This document shows, one piece after another, positions 1 through 7,217 of a stretch of DNA of 13,229 nucleotides; position 1 is the stretch's first letter, and the number at the start of each line of letters is the position of its first letter. Location of the stretch: positions 1 through 13,229 of the forward strand of contig DGSJ01000044.1 in the NCBI GenBank assembly GCA_002393905.1, given 5' to 3'. The position numbers and the translations under genes were made by a program. Below the pieces are notes generated by a model, which had not been told where the DNA came from, did no database searches, and saw nothing but the letters and a program-made list of their open reading frames with translations. Origin of the DNA: Caryophanales bacterium UBA4365 (GTDB taxonomy: Bacteria > Bacillota_I > Bacilli_A > RFN20 > CAG-826).

Positions 1-3000
1 ACGCTCAAGGAGTTTATGTTGATAAGGCTGACCCTTGTGCTTTCTTTAGTGAACTTCGTCCAAACACCTGTTCAAGACTGTTTGATTATCAAGGTTTCCC
101 ATGGGGTGATGAAGAATGGATGAAAGCAAGAACTCGTAACTTTGATAAAGCAATGTCAATTTACGAGATGCATCTTGGTAGTTGGATCGGACATGGTGAA
201 AACGACCGCTATTTCTCCTATGATGAAATCGCGGATAAACTTGTTCCATACCTTAAAGGTATGGGATACACCCATGTCGAGTTTATGCCACTGATTCAAC
301 ACCCTTTTGATGGATCGTGGGGTTATCAAGCAACAGGTTTCTATTCTGTTGACTCCCGTTATGGAAACCCACACCAATTAATGAGTTTAATTAACAAACT
401 TCATGAAGCCGGAATCGGCGTTATATTAGACTTTGCTCCAGTTCATTTTGCCACAGATAGCTTTGCTCTCATCAATTTTGATGGAGCGTATCTATTTGAA
501 TCCTCTCCAAGTAATGTTTCACCTTGGGGATCATGTTATTTTGATCTAGGTAAAGATCCAGTACGTAGTTTCTTAATGAGCGCGATGAACTATTTCGTGA
601 CAGAATTCCACGTTGATGGAATTCGTGTTGACGCAGTTTCGAACATGCTCTACTACGAAGGAAATAAATCCATTGGTCGAAATGAAGGGGCGATTGAGTT
701 CTTAAAAAGATTAACCTGTAAGATTCATGACCGACATTGGTCAGTGATGATGATTGCTGAAGACTCTTCTGATTTCCCACGTGTGACTAAACCAACAACT
801 GAAGATGGAATTGGTTTTGACTACAAATGGGATTTAGGCTGGATGAACGATACTTTAAAGTATTACTCTAAAGACCCAATCTATAAGAAATACGAACATA
901 ATAAGATCACCTTCTCGATGGCTTATTACTATAACGAAAACTTCTTACTTCCTTTCTCTCACGACGAAGTCGTGCATGGAAAGGGAACATTGATGAATAA
1001 ACTCTGGGGTGATTACGGCCAGAAGTTTATGCAATATCGTAACTTACTAACCTATCAATATTCTCACCCAGGAAAGAAACTCAACTTCATGGGTAATGAA
1101 CTTGGTACATTTGATGAATGGAATGAAGTCAAATCTCTCGCATGGAACTTAAAACAATATCCAATGCACGATTGCTTAAGCCGCATGATTCATGACTTAA
1201 ATGAGATTTATAAACATCATTCGGCGATGTATTTAAATGAATACAATCCAAATAACTACAAATGGTTAATGGTTGATAACGCCGATCAAAGCGTCTTCGC
1301 CTTTGAACGATTTAACGAAGATGAACGCTTATTATTCGTCTTCAATATGACTTCCAACTACTATGACTTCATCAATATTCCAGTCACTGAACCAGGATAC
1401 TACGAAGAAATCTTTAACTCTGATAAAGATATCTATAGTGGTTCGAACCAATATAACGGTGCTCCTTTAATTACTTCTCCAGGAAGTTTTGAAGGTTTAC
1501 CTTATCACGTCACAATGAAACTAGCCTCCTTTGGAGCATGTATCTTTAAATACCGAAAATTCAAAGAAAATGACGGAGAAAAGAAGGAAAAAGAGAAAGC
1601 AAAAAATACTAAAAAACGCGGATTATTGCTCGCTGTTTCTTCTCTTCCAGGAAAATATGGAATCGGTGATTTTTCTGAAGAAGCATTCGAATTTATTCGA
1701 ATCCTAAAGAAAAATAAGATTAACGTTTGGCAGATTCTTCCGCTTAACCCAATTGGTTATGGTCATTCTCCATATCAACCATTTTCTTCTTACGCTTTTG
1801 ATGAGATTTATATTTCGATTGAAGATCTTAGAAAACGCGGATTAATTCCACATATTAACCGTCTTCCATCAAAGGCGAGAACAAACTTTGAAGTTGCTCG
1901 TAAGATTAAAGAAAAAGCCATCTATCTTGCATATGAAAATTTCAAAAAAGACTCTCAAAACCTCAACGTTTTACGTCGATTCATCGATCAAAACCCATAT
2001 ATTCGTGAATACGCTGAATTCCTCTCACTAAAAGAACTTAACGATGGAAAAAGTTGGAGCGAATGGAAAGTAAAGAAAGAAGACAAGATGGATGACTTTG
2101 TCTATCTTGTATCGAAACACGCTTTCGCCCAAATGATTCTTCTCGAAGAATGGGACAAGATTCGAAAATACGCGAATAAAAACGGTATTGAAATTGTTGG
2201 AGACGTTCCATTCTATGTTGGATACGACTCTAGTGATGTCTATTTCCATCGTGAATCATTCTTACTAGATGAAAAATTCCGTCCAACAAAAATTGCTGGA
2301 GTACCACCAGATTACTTTAGTAAAGATGGACAAAGATGGGGAAACCCAATTTGGAACTGGGAATACTTATATAAGAACGACTTTAAAGCGATGATGGATC
2401 GATTAGCCTATGCTAGTAAAATCTATGACATTGTTCGTTTAGACCATTTCCGTGCCTTTGACTCCTATTGGGAAATTAACCCAAGTTGTAAAACAGCAGT
2501 GGATGGTGAATGGAAATTCCCTAATGGTTATGCCTTCTTTGGTAAACTCTATGAAAAATATCCAAACATCAACCTCATTGTTGAAGATTTAGGAGATTTA
2601 AGACCAGAAGTTCTTGTCCTTAGAGATGCCTTTGGTCTACCAGGTATGAGAGAACTCGAATTCACGATTGGTGATGATGAGCTTAATGGAAAACATCTCG
2701 AAGTGGAAAACATGATTTATTACACTTCGACTCATGATAATGAAACTCTTTTAGAGTGGACCACAAAACTCACTAAGAAGACTAAAGAAAAACTCTTAAA
2801 GAGAATGAACGAACTCGGTATGAAAGGTAATAACCTCACTGAGAAACTAGTTAGTTACGCTTTAAAGCGTAAAGAGAAACTCGTTGTTGTCGCTGTCCAA
2901 GATTTACTCGTTATGGATAAGCGTCATAGAATGAATGAACCAGGCATTGTTAATGAAACAAACTGGACATTCAAATTAATCAATTTTGATAAACTTGAGA

Positions 3001-3023
3001 AAGCGTTAAAACGTTTCTATTAG
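1..3023 (+). CDS. Glycogen branching enzyme - 4-alpha-glucanotransferase fusion (5' end outside window)
   Basis: A bifunctional cytosolic alpha-glucan enzyme. The frame is open to the left edge (first whole codon at base 3), so the ATG at 120 is internal and the N-terminal part, probably the CBM48 region, is missing. The first half is a GH13 branching enzyme (GlgB): the nucleophile Asp of RVDAV is at 630-632, the acid/base Glu of MIAED at 759-761, and the third Asp of SHDEVVHGK at 963-965. A charged Lys/Glu linker (about 1560-1620) leads into a complete GH77 MalQ domain. That starts at GLLLAVSSLPG and carries the nucleophile Asp of RLDHFRAF at 2442-2444, Glu of VEDLG at 2583-2585 and Asp of THDNE at 2736-2738. 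All catalytic residues are present, so both halves should be active. The fusion couples alpha-1,6 branching with alpha-1,4 transfer in glycogen or maltodextrin metabolism. Codon use is richer in C-ending codons than in the genes to the right. Confidence 0.93.
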   Translation, partial: AQGVYVDKADPCAFFSELRPNTCSRLFDYQGFPWGDEEWMKARTRNFDKAMSIYEMHLGSWIGHGENDRYFSYDEIADKLVPYLKGMGYTHVEFMPLIQHPFDGSWGYQATGFYSVDSRYGNPHQLMSLINKLHEAGIGVILDFAPVHFATDSFALINFDGAYLFESSPSNVSPWGSCYFDLGKDPVRSFLMSAMNYFVTEFHVDGIRVDAVSNMLYYEGNKSIGRNEGAIEFLKRLTCKIHDRHWSVMMIAEDSSDFPRVTKPTTEDGIGFDYKWDLGWMNDTLKYYSKDPIYKKYEHNKITFSMAYYYNENFLLPFSHDEVVHGKGTLMNKLWGDYGQKFMQYRNLLTYQYSHPGKKLNFMGNELGTFDEWNEVKSLAWNLKQYPMHDCLSRMIHDLNEIYKHHSAMYLNEYNPNNYKWLMVDNADQSVFAFERFNEDERLLFVFNMTSNYYDFINIPVTEPGYYEEIFNSDKDIYSGSNQYNGAPLITSPGSFEGLPYHVTMKLASFGACIFKYRKFKENDGEKKEKEKAKNTKKRGLLLAVSSLPGKYGIGDFSEEAFEFIRILKKNKINVWQILPLNPIGYGHSPYQPFSSYAFDEIYISIEDLRKRGLIPHINRLPSKARTNFEVARKIKEKAIYLAYENFKKDSQNLNVLRRFIDQNPYIREYAEFLSLKELNDGKSWSEWKVKKEDKMDDFVYLVSKHAFAQMILLEEWDKIRKYANKNGIEIVGDVPFYVGYDSSDVYFHRESFLLDEKFRPTKIAGVPPDYFSKDGQRWGNPIWNWEYLYKNDFKAMMDRLAYASKIYDIVRLDHFRAFDSYWEINPSCKTAVDGEWKFPNGYAFFGKLYEKYPNINLIVEDLGDLRPEVLVLRDAFGLPGMRELEFTIGDDELNGKHLEVENMIYYTSTHDNETLLEWTTKLTKKTKEKLLKRMNELGMKGNNLTEKLVSYALKRKEKLVVVAVQDLLVMDKRHRMNEPGIVNETNWTFKLINFDKLEKALKRFY

Positions 3024-3039
3024 TCTTAATAATAATTCG

Positions 3040-3068
3040 TTGAAATTATATTCGTTTTAGAATATATT
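3040..3068 (+). promoter_or_regulatory. Promoter of tRNA-Arg
   Basis: TTGAAA (3040-3045) and TATATT (3063-3068) are separated by 17 bases and end 9 bases before the tRNA. That is the geometry of a housekeeping sigma promoter. The spacer also contains half of a small inverted repeat (TATATTC / GAATATA), which might weakly terminate the upstream glgB-malQ transcript, but no T-run follows it. Confidence 0.6.
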
Positions 3069-3077
3069 TATAGCGCT

Positions 3078-3151
<74 letters not shown>

Positions 3152-3159
3152 CCCTTGGA

Positions 3160-3200
3160 AAAAGTGTGACATTCTGGTAACACAGGATGTCTTTTTCTTT
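3160..3200 (+). terminator. Rho-independent terminator after tRNA-Arg
   Basis: A 9-bp stem GACATTCTG (3168-3176) / CAGGATGTC (3183-3191), with one T-G wobble and loop GTAACA, is preceded by an A-run and followed by TTTTTCTTT. Confidence 0.8.
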
Positions 3201-3249
3201 ATAATATATACAAAGTATATAAAACATAGTAAATCATAGTAGGAAAAAA

Positions 3250-3393
3250 ATGGTATTGTCACAATATCCTTCGTATTATCCGATTTTTTTCTTACGAGTA
3301 CTCTTCGCATTGTTCCAAATATTTATTATTTTTACTTTTAGTATTGTCCATATTATTCATTCTTCTTTGAAAGTAAAAGATACAATTTCGTGA
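3250..3393 (+). CDS. Possible small membrane peptide (47 aa)
   Basis: A short open frame whose ATG is preceded by AGTAGGAAAAAA, with AGGA about 6 bases upstream, a usable ribosome site. The product would have a hydrophilic Ser/Tyr/Pro start, one strongly hydrophobic stretch at about residues 11-37 rich in Phe, Ile and Leu, and a short charged tail ending at TGA (3391-3393). A single transmembrane helix is the only visible property. It stands alone between the tRNA terminator and an unrelated terminator-like structure. In AT-rich DNA a hydrophobic frame of this length can arise by chance (TTT/ATT codons), so the call rests mainly on the ribosome site. I recognise no family. Confidence 0.25.
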   Translation: MVLSQYPSYYPIFFLRVLFALFQIFIIFTFSIVHIIHSSLKVKDTIS

Positions 3394-3440
3394 GAAAGGT
3401 TAAGATATATAAAAATGGCGTATGGAGTCATCATATAGGG

Positions 3441-3534
3441 GCATGCAAAATTGCTAAAGGTATGCATTGTATCAAATAAGGTAAACCATTCCATTCTAAT
3501 CTTATAATCTCTGATACAATGTCAGGGATTTTTT
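3441..3534 (+). ncRNA. Candidate structured RNA ending in a terminator, with alternative pairing
   Basis: The 3' end is a good terminator hairpin: TCTCTGA (3508-3514), loop TACAATG (3515-3521), TCAGGGA (3522-3528), then six T. CATTGTATCA (3465-3474) is perfectly complementary to TGATACAATG (3512-3521), which covers the whole loop and three bases of the terminator's 5' arm. The two pairings either compete (attenuator logic) or form a pseudoknot. A further small stem GCATGC (3441-3446) / GTATGC (3460-3465), with one wobble, lies upstream. The likely promoter of the next gene lies after this terminator, so the structure seems to end a separate short upstream transcript. I recognise no known riboswitch or sRNA family. 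Confidence 0.35.
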
Positions 3535-3560
3535 CTATTTTTGTTACTTTTTATTAGGTT

Positions 3561-3589
3561 TTGGCTCTTCATTGATTTAACATTATAGA
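3561..3589 (+). promoter_or_regulatory. Possible promoter of the AlbA_2 regulator gene
   Basis: TTGGCT (3561-3566) and TATAGA (3584-3589) are separated by 17 bases. Each hexamer matches four of six consensus positions. It lies between the upstream terminator and the direct-repeat operator candidate, as expected for a repressible promoter. Confidence 0.35.
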
Positions 3590-3615
3590 TTTTTGTCAAA
3601 AATAAATAGGAAATA

Positions 3616-3648
3616 ATGGCAAAAATATTGAGAATATGGCAAAAATAT
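3616..3648 (+). repeat. 13-bp direct repeat between promoter and gene, possible operator
   Basis: ATGGCAAAAATAT occurs at 3616-3628 and again at 3636-3648, 20 bases apart, about two helical turns. It lies downstream of the proposed -10 and upstream of the ribosome site, so a bound protein would block transcription. The adjacent gene encodes a regulator with a C-terminal winged helix, so autoregulation is the obvious inference. The core ATGGCAAAAAT reappears inside the same gene at 4794-4816. Confidence 0.4.
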
Positions 3649-3676
3649 GATATCATTTAAATACGAGGTGATAAAT

Positions 3677-5020
3677 ATGTATCGTGAATCAGAAGTTGTT
3701 GAATTAAAAGAAAAATATGTTGATGCAATTGTTAGAGATATTGTTGCTTTTTTAAATGCCAATGGTGGAGATATCTTTGTGGGTGTAACTGATTGGGGCG
3801 ATGTTTTAGGTATTCCAGATAAAGATTTGGATGAAATACAAAGAAAGATATCGGACATCATTACAATGCAAATCGAACCTAATCCACAAAACGAAATATC
3901 TACCGCTTTATTAACTGAGGACGGGAAAAGAATAATTAAAATATCAGTTCCTAAAGGATATAAACCTATTTACTGTATTAAGAAATATGGTTATTCATCT
4001 AAAGGATGCCTTATTAGGGTAGGCACGACTTGTAAAGAAATGAGCCCAGAAGAAATTGAATATCGTTATTCTAAAAACTTTATTGATAATGATTTCATTT
4101 TAGAAGCGCCTGCCCATTATACTCCTTTGTCTTTTGACATGATGAAGATTCTTTTGACAAGCAGAGGATACCATATTAACGAGTTATCCTTTGAACAGAG
4201 TTTTAACTTATTAAGAAAAGATGGCTCTTACAATTTGATGGCAGAATTATTATCTGACAAAAATATGGTACCGGTTATCTTCGTTAAGTTTGATGGAACT
4301 GATAAAACATCAATTTCTCAAAGAAGTGATTATGGTGATCAAAGTATTTTATTAGGCCTTCAAAGATTGAAAGATAGATTGATTGCTGAAAACATATGTG
4401 TTACCGATACCACAGTGAGACCAAGAGTAGATAAATATTTATATGATATTGACTGCGTTAATGAAGCTTTAGTAAATGCATATGTTCATAACGATTGGAC
4501 TATTTCTGAGCCATTAGTATCTTTTTACAAAGATAGATTAGAAATTACTTCTCATGGTGGTATTCCGAAAGAGATAACGATTAATGATTTCTTTAATGGT
4601 GTCAGTCATCCTAGAAACTCAGTATTGATGAGAATATTTTTGAAACTCGGAATTGTTGAACACACAGGCCATGGCATCCCTAAGATTATTAGCAAATACG
4701 GAAAAGAAGCTTTTGACATACATGATACTTACATCAATGTTGTCATCCCTTTTAACAAAGATATCGTCAGTCAAATGTCGGGTGGCAAAAATGATGGCAA
4801 AAATGATGGCAAAAATCTTTTTAACAACGACTTAACCGAGAATGAAAAGAGGGTGTTGTTAGAACTTATAAATAATCCTAGTATCCCATACGACACATTA
4901 GTAGTGGAACTTAAAATTTCAAGAAGAACAGTGTCCAGGGTTTTTGAGTCTTTGGTTGAAAAAGGGTATATCCAAAGAGTTGGAACAAACAAAAAAGGAT
5001 ATTGGAAAGTTATCAAATAA
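3677..5020 (+). CDS. AlbA_2 (Schlafen-like) / HATPase_c_4 / winged-helix regulator
   Basis: A 447-aa protein of the family often labelled ATP-binding or putative transcriptional regulator. The N-terminal AlbA_2 domain (about 1-135) has the usual opening ESEVVELKE and the AFLNANGGDIFVGV strand. The middle HATPase_c_4-like domain shows VNEALVNAYVHND and the glycine loop HTGHGIPKI. A linker of repeated Gly-Lys-Asn-Asp follows, and the last 50-55 residues are a winged helix (LTENEKRVLLELI ... ISRRTVSRVFESLVEKGYIQRVG). I chose ATG 3677 over ATG 3647 because GAGGTG stands 6 bases before it and because 3647 lies inside the direct repeat. It has its own promoter and no co-oriented partner except a decayed gene. 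Function in this family is unsettled: regulator, or DNA/RNA-acting defence component. Domain calls are from motif recognition. Confidence 0.85.
   Translation: MYRESEVVELKEKYVDAIVRDIVAFLNANGGDIFVGVTDWGDVLGIPDKDLDEIQRKISDIITMQIEPNPQNEISTALLTEDGKRIIKISVPKGYKPIYCIKKYGYSSKGCLIRVGTTCKEMSPEEIEYRYSKNFIDNDFILEAPAHYTPLSFDMMKILLTSRGYHINELSFEQSFNLLRKDGSYNLMAELLSDKNMVPVIFVKFDGTDKTSISQRSDYGDQSILLGLQRLKDRLIAENICVTDTTVRPRVDKYLYDIDCVNEALVNAYVHNDWTISEPLVSFYKDRLEITSHGGIPKEITINDFFNGVSHPRNSVLMRIFLKLGIVEHTGHGIPKIISKYGKEAFDIHDTYINVVIPFNKDIVSQMSGGKNDGKNDGKNLFNNDLTENEKRVLLELINNPSIPYDTLVVELKISRRTVSRVFESLVEKGYIQRVGTNKKGYWKVIK
4784..4816 (+). repeat. 12-bp tandem repeat (2.75 copies) inside the AlbA_2 gene
   Basis: The unit GGCAAAAATGAT occurs at 4784-4795 and 4796-4807, with a 9-base partial copy at 4808-4816. 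The unit is a multiple of three, so copy changes keep the frame and only lengthen or shorten the Gly-Lys-Asn-Asp linker between the ATPase-like domain and the winged helix. The sequence overlaps the proposed operator core upstream of the same gene. Confidence 0.85.
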
Positions 5021-5035
5021 GAAATAAACATTATT

Positions 5036-5260
5036 ATGAAGATGAATTATTTAAAAATTAGAACGGATTTCAAATATGCAACAAAAGGTAGATTCTATCG
5101 CATATTTTAAGTAAAAGAAGATATTGGCCTAGGAGAGTTAGGCGAATTAATGGTCGACATATTTGGTGGTACTATGGAACATTTCTTTATGTATCACACA
5201 ATCATTCTTATATAATCAGAATATACTGATTCACTAAAACAACATATCAGAACTAATTAG
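5036..5260 (+). pseudogene. Decayed pRiA4b ORF-3-like gene remnant
   Basis: From ATG 5036 the frame gives a credible protein start with LKI ... GRFYRIF, then a TAA at 5108. It continues in the same frame with VKEDIGLGELGELMVDIF, then GGTMEHFFMYH, to a TAA at 5213 and a TAG at 5258. The pattern of an aromatic-Arg motif followed by an LxELxE helix and an H-F core recalls the pRiA4b ORF-3-like family (also called IS1096 passenger TnpR-like); this is recognition by eye. The first stop is one base from AAA (Lys), so a point mutation could have created it. No ribosome site precedes the ATG, and most of the usual length is missing. I take it as a dead fragment. Confidence 0.5.
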
Positions 5261-5289
5261 AACTCAACATTCAAAAGTGCTGGGTTTTT
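5261..5289 (+). terminator. Probable terminator before the WYL gene
   Basis: A 10-bp stem AACTCAACAT (5261-5270) / GTGCTGGGTT (5277-5286), with two T-G wobbles and one A-C mismatch, and a T-run to 5289. It is imperfect, but it lies just before the WYL promoter region and would separate it from the AlbA_2 unit. Confidence 0.45.
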
Positions 5290-5295
5290 AAATGT

Positions 5296-5325
5296 GCTGT
5301 TTTATGTCCTATTAATTATGATATT
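5296..5325 (+). promoter_or_regulatory. Candidate WYL operator, site 1
   Basis: GCTGTTTTATGTCCTA (5296-5311), then six unrelated bases, then ATGATATT (5318-5325). The same two blocks at the same spacing recur at 7154-7183. A -10-like TATAGT lies just downstream at 5331-5336, so a bound protein would sit on the promoter of the WYL-nuclease operon. The motif is not an obvious palindrome. Confidence 0.6.
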
Positions 5326-5348
5326 GTATTTATAGTGGAGGTTCGTCT

Positions 5349-6230
5349 ATGTCAAAAATCTCGCAAGAATTAAAGGTTCTTCTTTATTTGAACCAAAGAT
5401 ACACTAGAACCAAATGGATAACAATTAAGGAAATTGCCAATTATTTAGAAGTCAGCGATAGACAGGCTAGAAGATATTTAGAAGATTTAAATATGATTCC
5501 TGAAATTGATATCGAAACTAAACTCGGTAGAGATGGTGGATATCGTTTAATAACGCCTTTGGATAAAGGCTTTGCTATGCCTGAAAATATCGTATTAGCG
5601 ATGTCAATTGCTATGAAACGGAATGAGAAAATTGAATCAGTTTTATCTGAACTTCCTAATTATGTAATCACTGATTCTATTGTTGGCGATAACAAGATAG
5701 GAAATGACGTTCTTGATAACTTAGAAGTTATTATTAAGGCGATTCAAAACCAAAAACAAGTAGCGTTTTATTATCAGAACCTAGAACATATCTATCTTGT
5801 TGATCCATATAAGGTTGTTCTGACGAACCATACCTATTATCTCTACGCTAGACACGATGACATCACAAAGAAGTTTGATATAAGTTACATACATGATTTA
5901 AGACAATCTGGATCGTTTAAACCATTAGATAAAGTAATTAGCGAGATAAACGAAAAACTGCATCGCTATGGTATTAAAAACGGAAAAGAAACAACGCTAA
6001 GAGTTAAATGTGCTGACCTCAAAGCTTTATTAACTTTTGATAAGTACTTTGAAGGTAAAGGGACTAAGGATTTAGAAGAACTTACATACACAGTTGTTGG
6101 TAGTAGCGAGAATGAACTTTATTATTCATTATTCAGAATTAGTACCAAAAGTTATGAGTTCTTAGATGAGGACTTTAAGAATAATTATTTAACATATTTA
6201 AGAAATCAAATAAGGAGTATCGAAAAATGA
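5349..6230 (+). CDS. WYL-domain transcriptional regulator
   Basis: A 293-aa DNA-binding regulator. Residues about 5-70 form an N-terminal helix-turn-helix of the HTH_11/DeoR type (TIKEIANYLEVSDRQARRYL) with a wing GRDGGYRL at 60-67. Residues about 125-200 form the WYL ligand-binding domain; the family's W-Y-L triad reads Y163-Y164-L165, followed by an Arg in YARHDD and FDISYIHDLR. A short C-terminal extension ends in SYEFLDEDFKNNYL. The start is supported by GGAGG (5337-5341) 7 bases before the ATG. The gene ends in TGA overlapping the ATG of the nuclease gene, so the two are translationally coupled. WYL proteins such as CapW and BrxR repress phage-defence loci and respond to nucleic acid or nucleotide ligands; a similar role here is inferred. 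Its likely sites are the paired motifs at 5296 and 7154. Confidence 0.92.
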   Translation: MSKISQELKVLLYLNQRYTRTKWITIKEIANYLEVSDRQARRYLEDLNMIPEIDIETKLGRDGGYRLITPLDKGFAMPENIVLAMSIAMKRNEKIESVLSELPNYVITDSIVGDNKIGNDVLDNLEVIIKAIQNQKQVAFYYQNLEHIYLVDPYKVVLTNHTYYLYARHDDITKKFDISYIHDLRQSGSFKPLDKVISEINEKLHRYGIKNGKETTLRVKCADLKALLTFDKYFEGKGTKDLEELTYTVVGSSENELYYSLFRISTKSYEFLDEDFKNNYLTYLRNQIRSIEK

Positions 6231-7126
6231 AAAAAGAAGAATTGAAGCAAGGAAAATATTCATCGCTTGATGCAGACGTTCTTAAACTAAGCATGGATAA
6301 CTATTACTATCGCGGAAAAGGGAAAGATTCAATTGGCTTTAAAATTGATGTTAGTAAAGATGTTAGCCGTTTCTTTATCGATGCTTTTAAATTACCGAAT
6401 GAAGAATCGTTCATAAAGTGTTTTTATCAGTCAACCGGTGGTGATGGCGGGGAGTTAGCGAAAAATAATGCGTTGCATTCATCATCTTTGTGCGCCCTGC
6501 TGATGTTTTATAACATCAACAAAAATAACAAGTTTAAAATTGAAATAGACGGTCAAATTCATGAATATGATGATGTTTATTTTGAAATAAAAAATAAGGT
6601 TATTAAAAATCCGTCAAACATGGATGTTGTTTTGGTAAACACAGTAAAAGATGAAATACTATTTATTGAATGCAAGTTTTCTGAGTATCTCTCAAAATCT
6701 AAACACGAATTAGGCGTAGGTTATCTTAAAAACAAAGAATACAAACAAATATTTGAAGAAATTGGTTATGACAATATGACAGTCTTCCAATATGGAATAA
6801 AACAATTAGTTGCTCATTTTATCGGTATTAAAAATTTCGTCAAAGGATACACAGCTAAAGAAGTTAAAGCTTTTTATAGAAACAAAGATTATGGAAGATC
6901 TAGTGTCTATAAAAAATATAACCATGTAGCATTTATGGAAGTTATATTTAAACTAGATTACCCAGAGTATCAAACATATTTAAGTGAAACTGAAAAGACA
7001 TTTGATGTGTTGAAGACGAAAACTAATGAGATTTCTATTGTTGGCACAAAAACATATCAAGAATTGTTTGTTGATGACAATTCTAAGATTCTCCCTGAGT
7101 TGGTTAAAAAATTCTATAAAATTTAA
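6227..7126 (+). CDS. PD-(D/E)XK nuclease, putative restriction-type endonuclease
   Basis: A 299-aa soluble protein with a PD-(D/E)XK core: Asp133 in the strand MDVVLV, then Glu148-Cys149-Lys150 in LFIECKF, about 15 residues on. Upstream is a conserved-looking GGDGGE (71-76) and NALHSSSLCALL (81-92). This layout recalls proteins annotated as PGN_0703-family putative restriction endonucleases; that family name is from memory and less certain than the fold. There is no methyltransferase next to it, so it is not a normal restriction-modification pair. It may cut DNA only when the WYL regulator is relieved, or recognise foreign DNA. Its ATG overlaps the WYL stop (ATGA), so it has no promoter of its own. 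No terminator follows, and read-through into the next operon is possible. Confidence 0.75.
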   Translation: MKKEELKQGKYSSLDADVLKLSMDNYYYRGKGKDSIGFKIDVSKDVSRFFIDAFKLPNEESFIKCFYQSTGGDGGELAKNNALHSSSLCALLMFYNINKNNKFKIEIDGQIHEYDDVYFEIKNKVIKNPSNMDVVLVNTVKDEILFIECKFSEYLSKSKHELGVGYLKNKEYKQIFEEIGYDNMTVFQYGIKQLVAHFIGIKNFVKGYTAKEVKAFYRNKDYGRSSVYKKYNHVAFMEVIFKLDYPEYQTYLSETEKTFDVLKTKTNEISIVGTKTYQELFVDDNSKILPELVKKFYKI

Positions 7127-7153
7127 CATATCTTAAGTTATATTTATAAACAC

Positions 7154-7183
7154 GCCGTTTTATGTCCTACTTTGCATGATATT
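7154..7183 (+). promoter_or_regulatory. Candidate WYL operator, site 2
   Basis: GCCGTTTTATGTCCTA (7154-7169), six bases, then ATGATATT (7176-7183). It differs from site 1 by one base in the 16-base block and by none in the 8-base block. -10-like TATATT/TATTAT follows at 7184-7191, and the next gene starts at 7218. The identical spacing in two otherwise unlike intergenic regions argues for binding by the same protein. Confidence 0.6.
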
Positions 7184-7217
7184 TATATTATGTAGAGAAA
7201 ATTGAAAGGATATTAAA

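Noticed and set aside
472..780. Minus-strand open frame inside the branching enzyme
   Set aside because: Overlaps the most conserved catalytic part of GlgB; no ribosome site.
4784..4816. CRISPR-like short repeats
   Set aside because: Adjacent 12-bp units without spacers, in frame inside a gene.
4771..5031. Minus-strand open frame with repeated FLPS
   Set aside because: It is the antisense of the Gly-Lys-Asn-Asp tandem repeat and winged helix of the AlbA_2 gene; a shadow.
6227..7126. Complete restriction-modification system
   Set aside because: No methyltransferase motifs anywhere in the window; only the nuclease is present.
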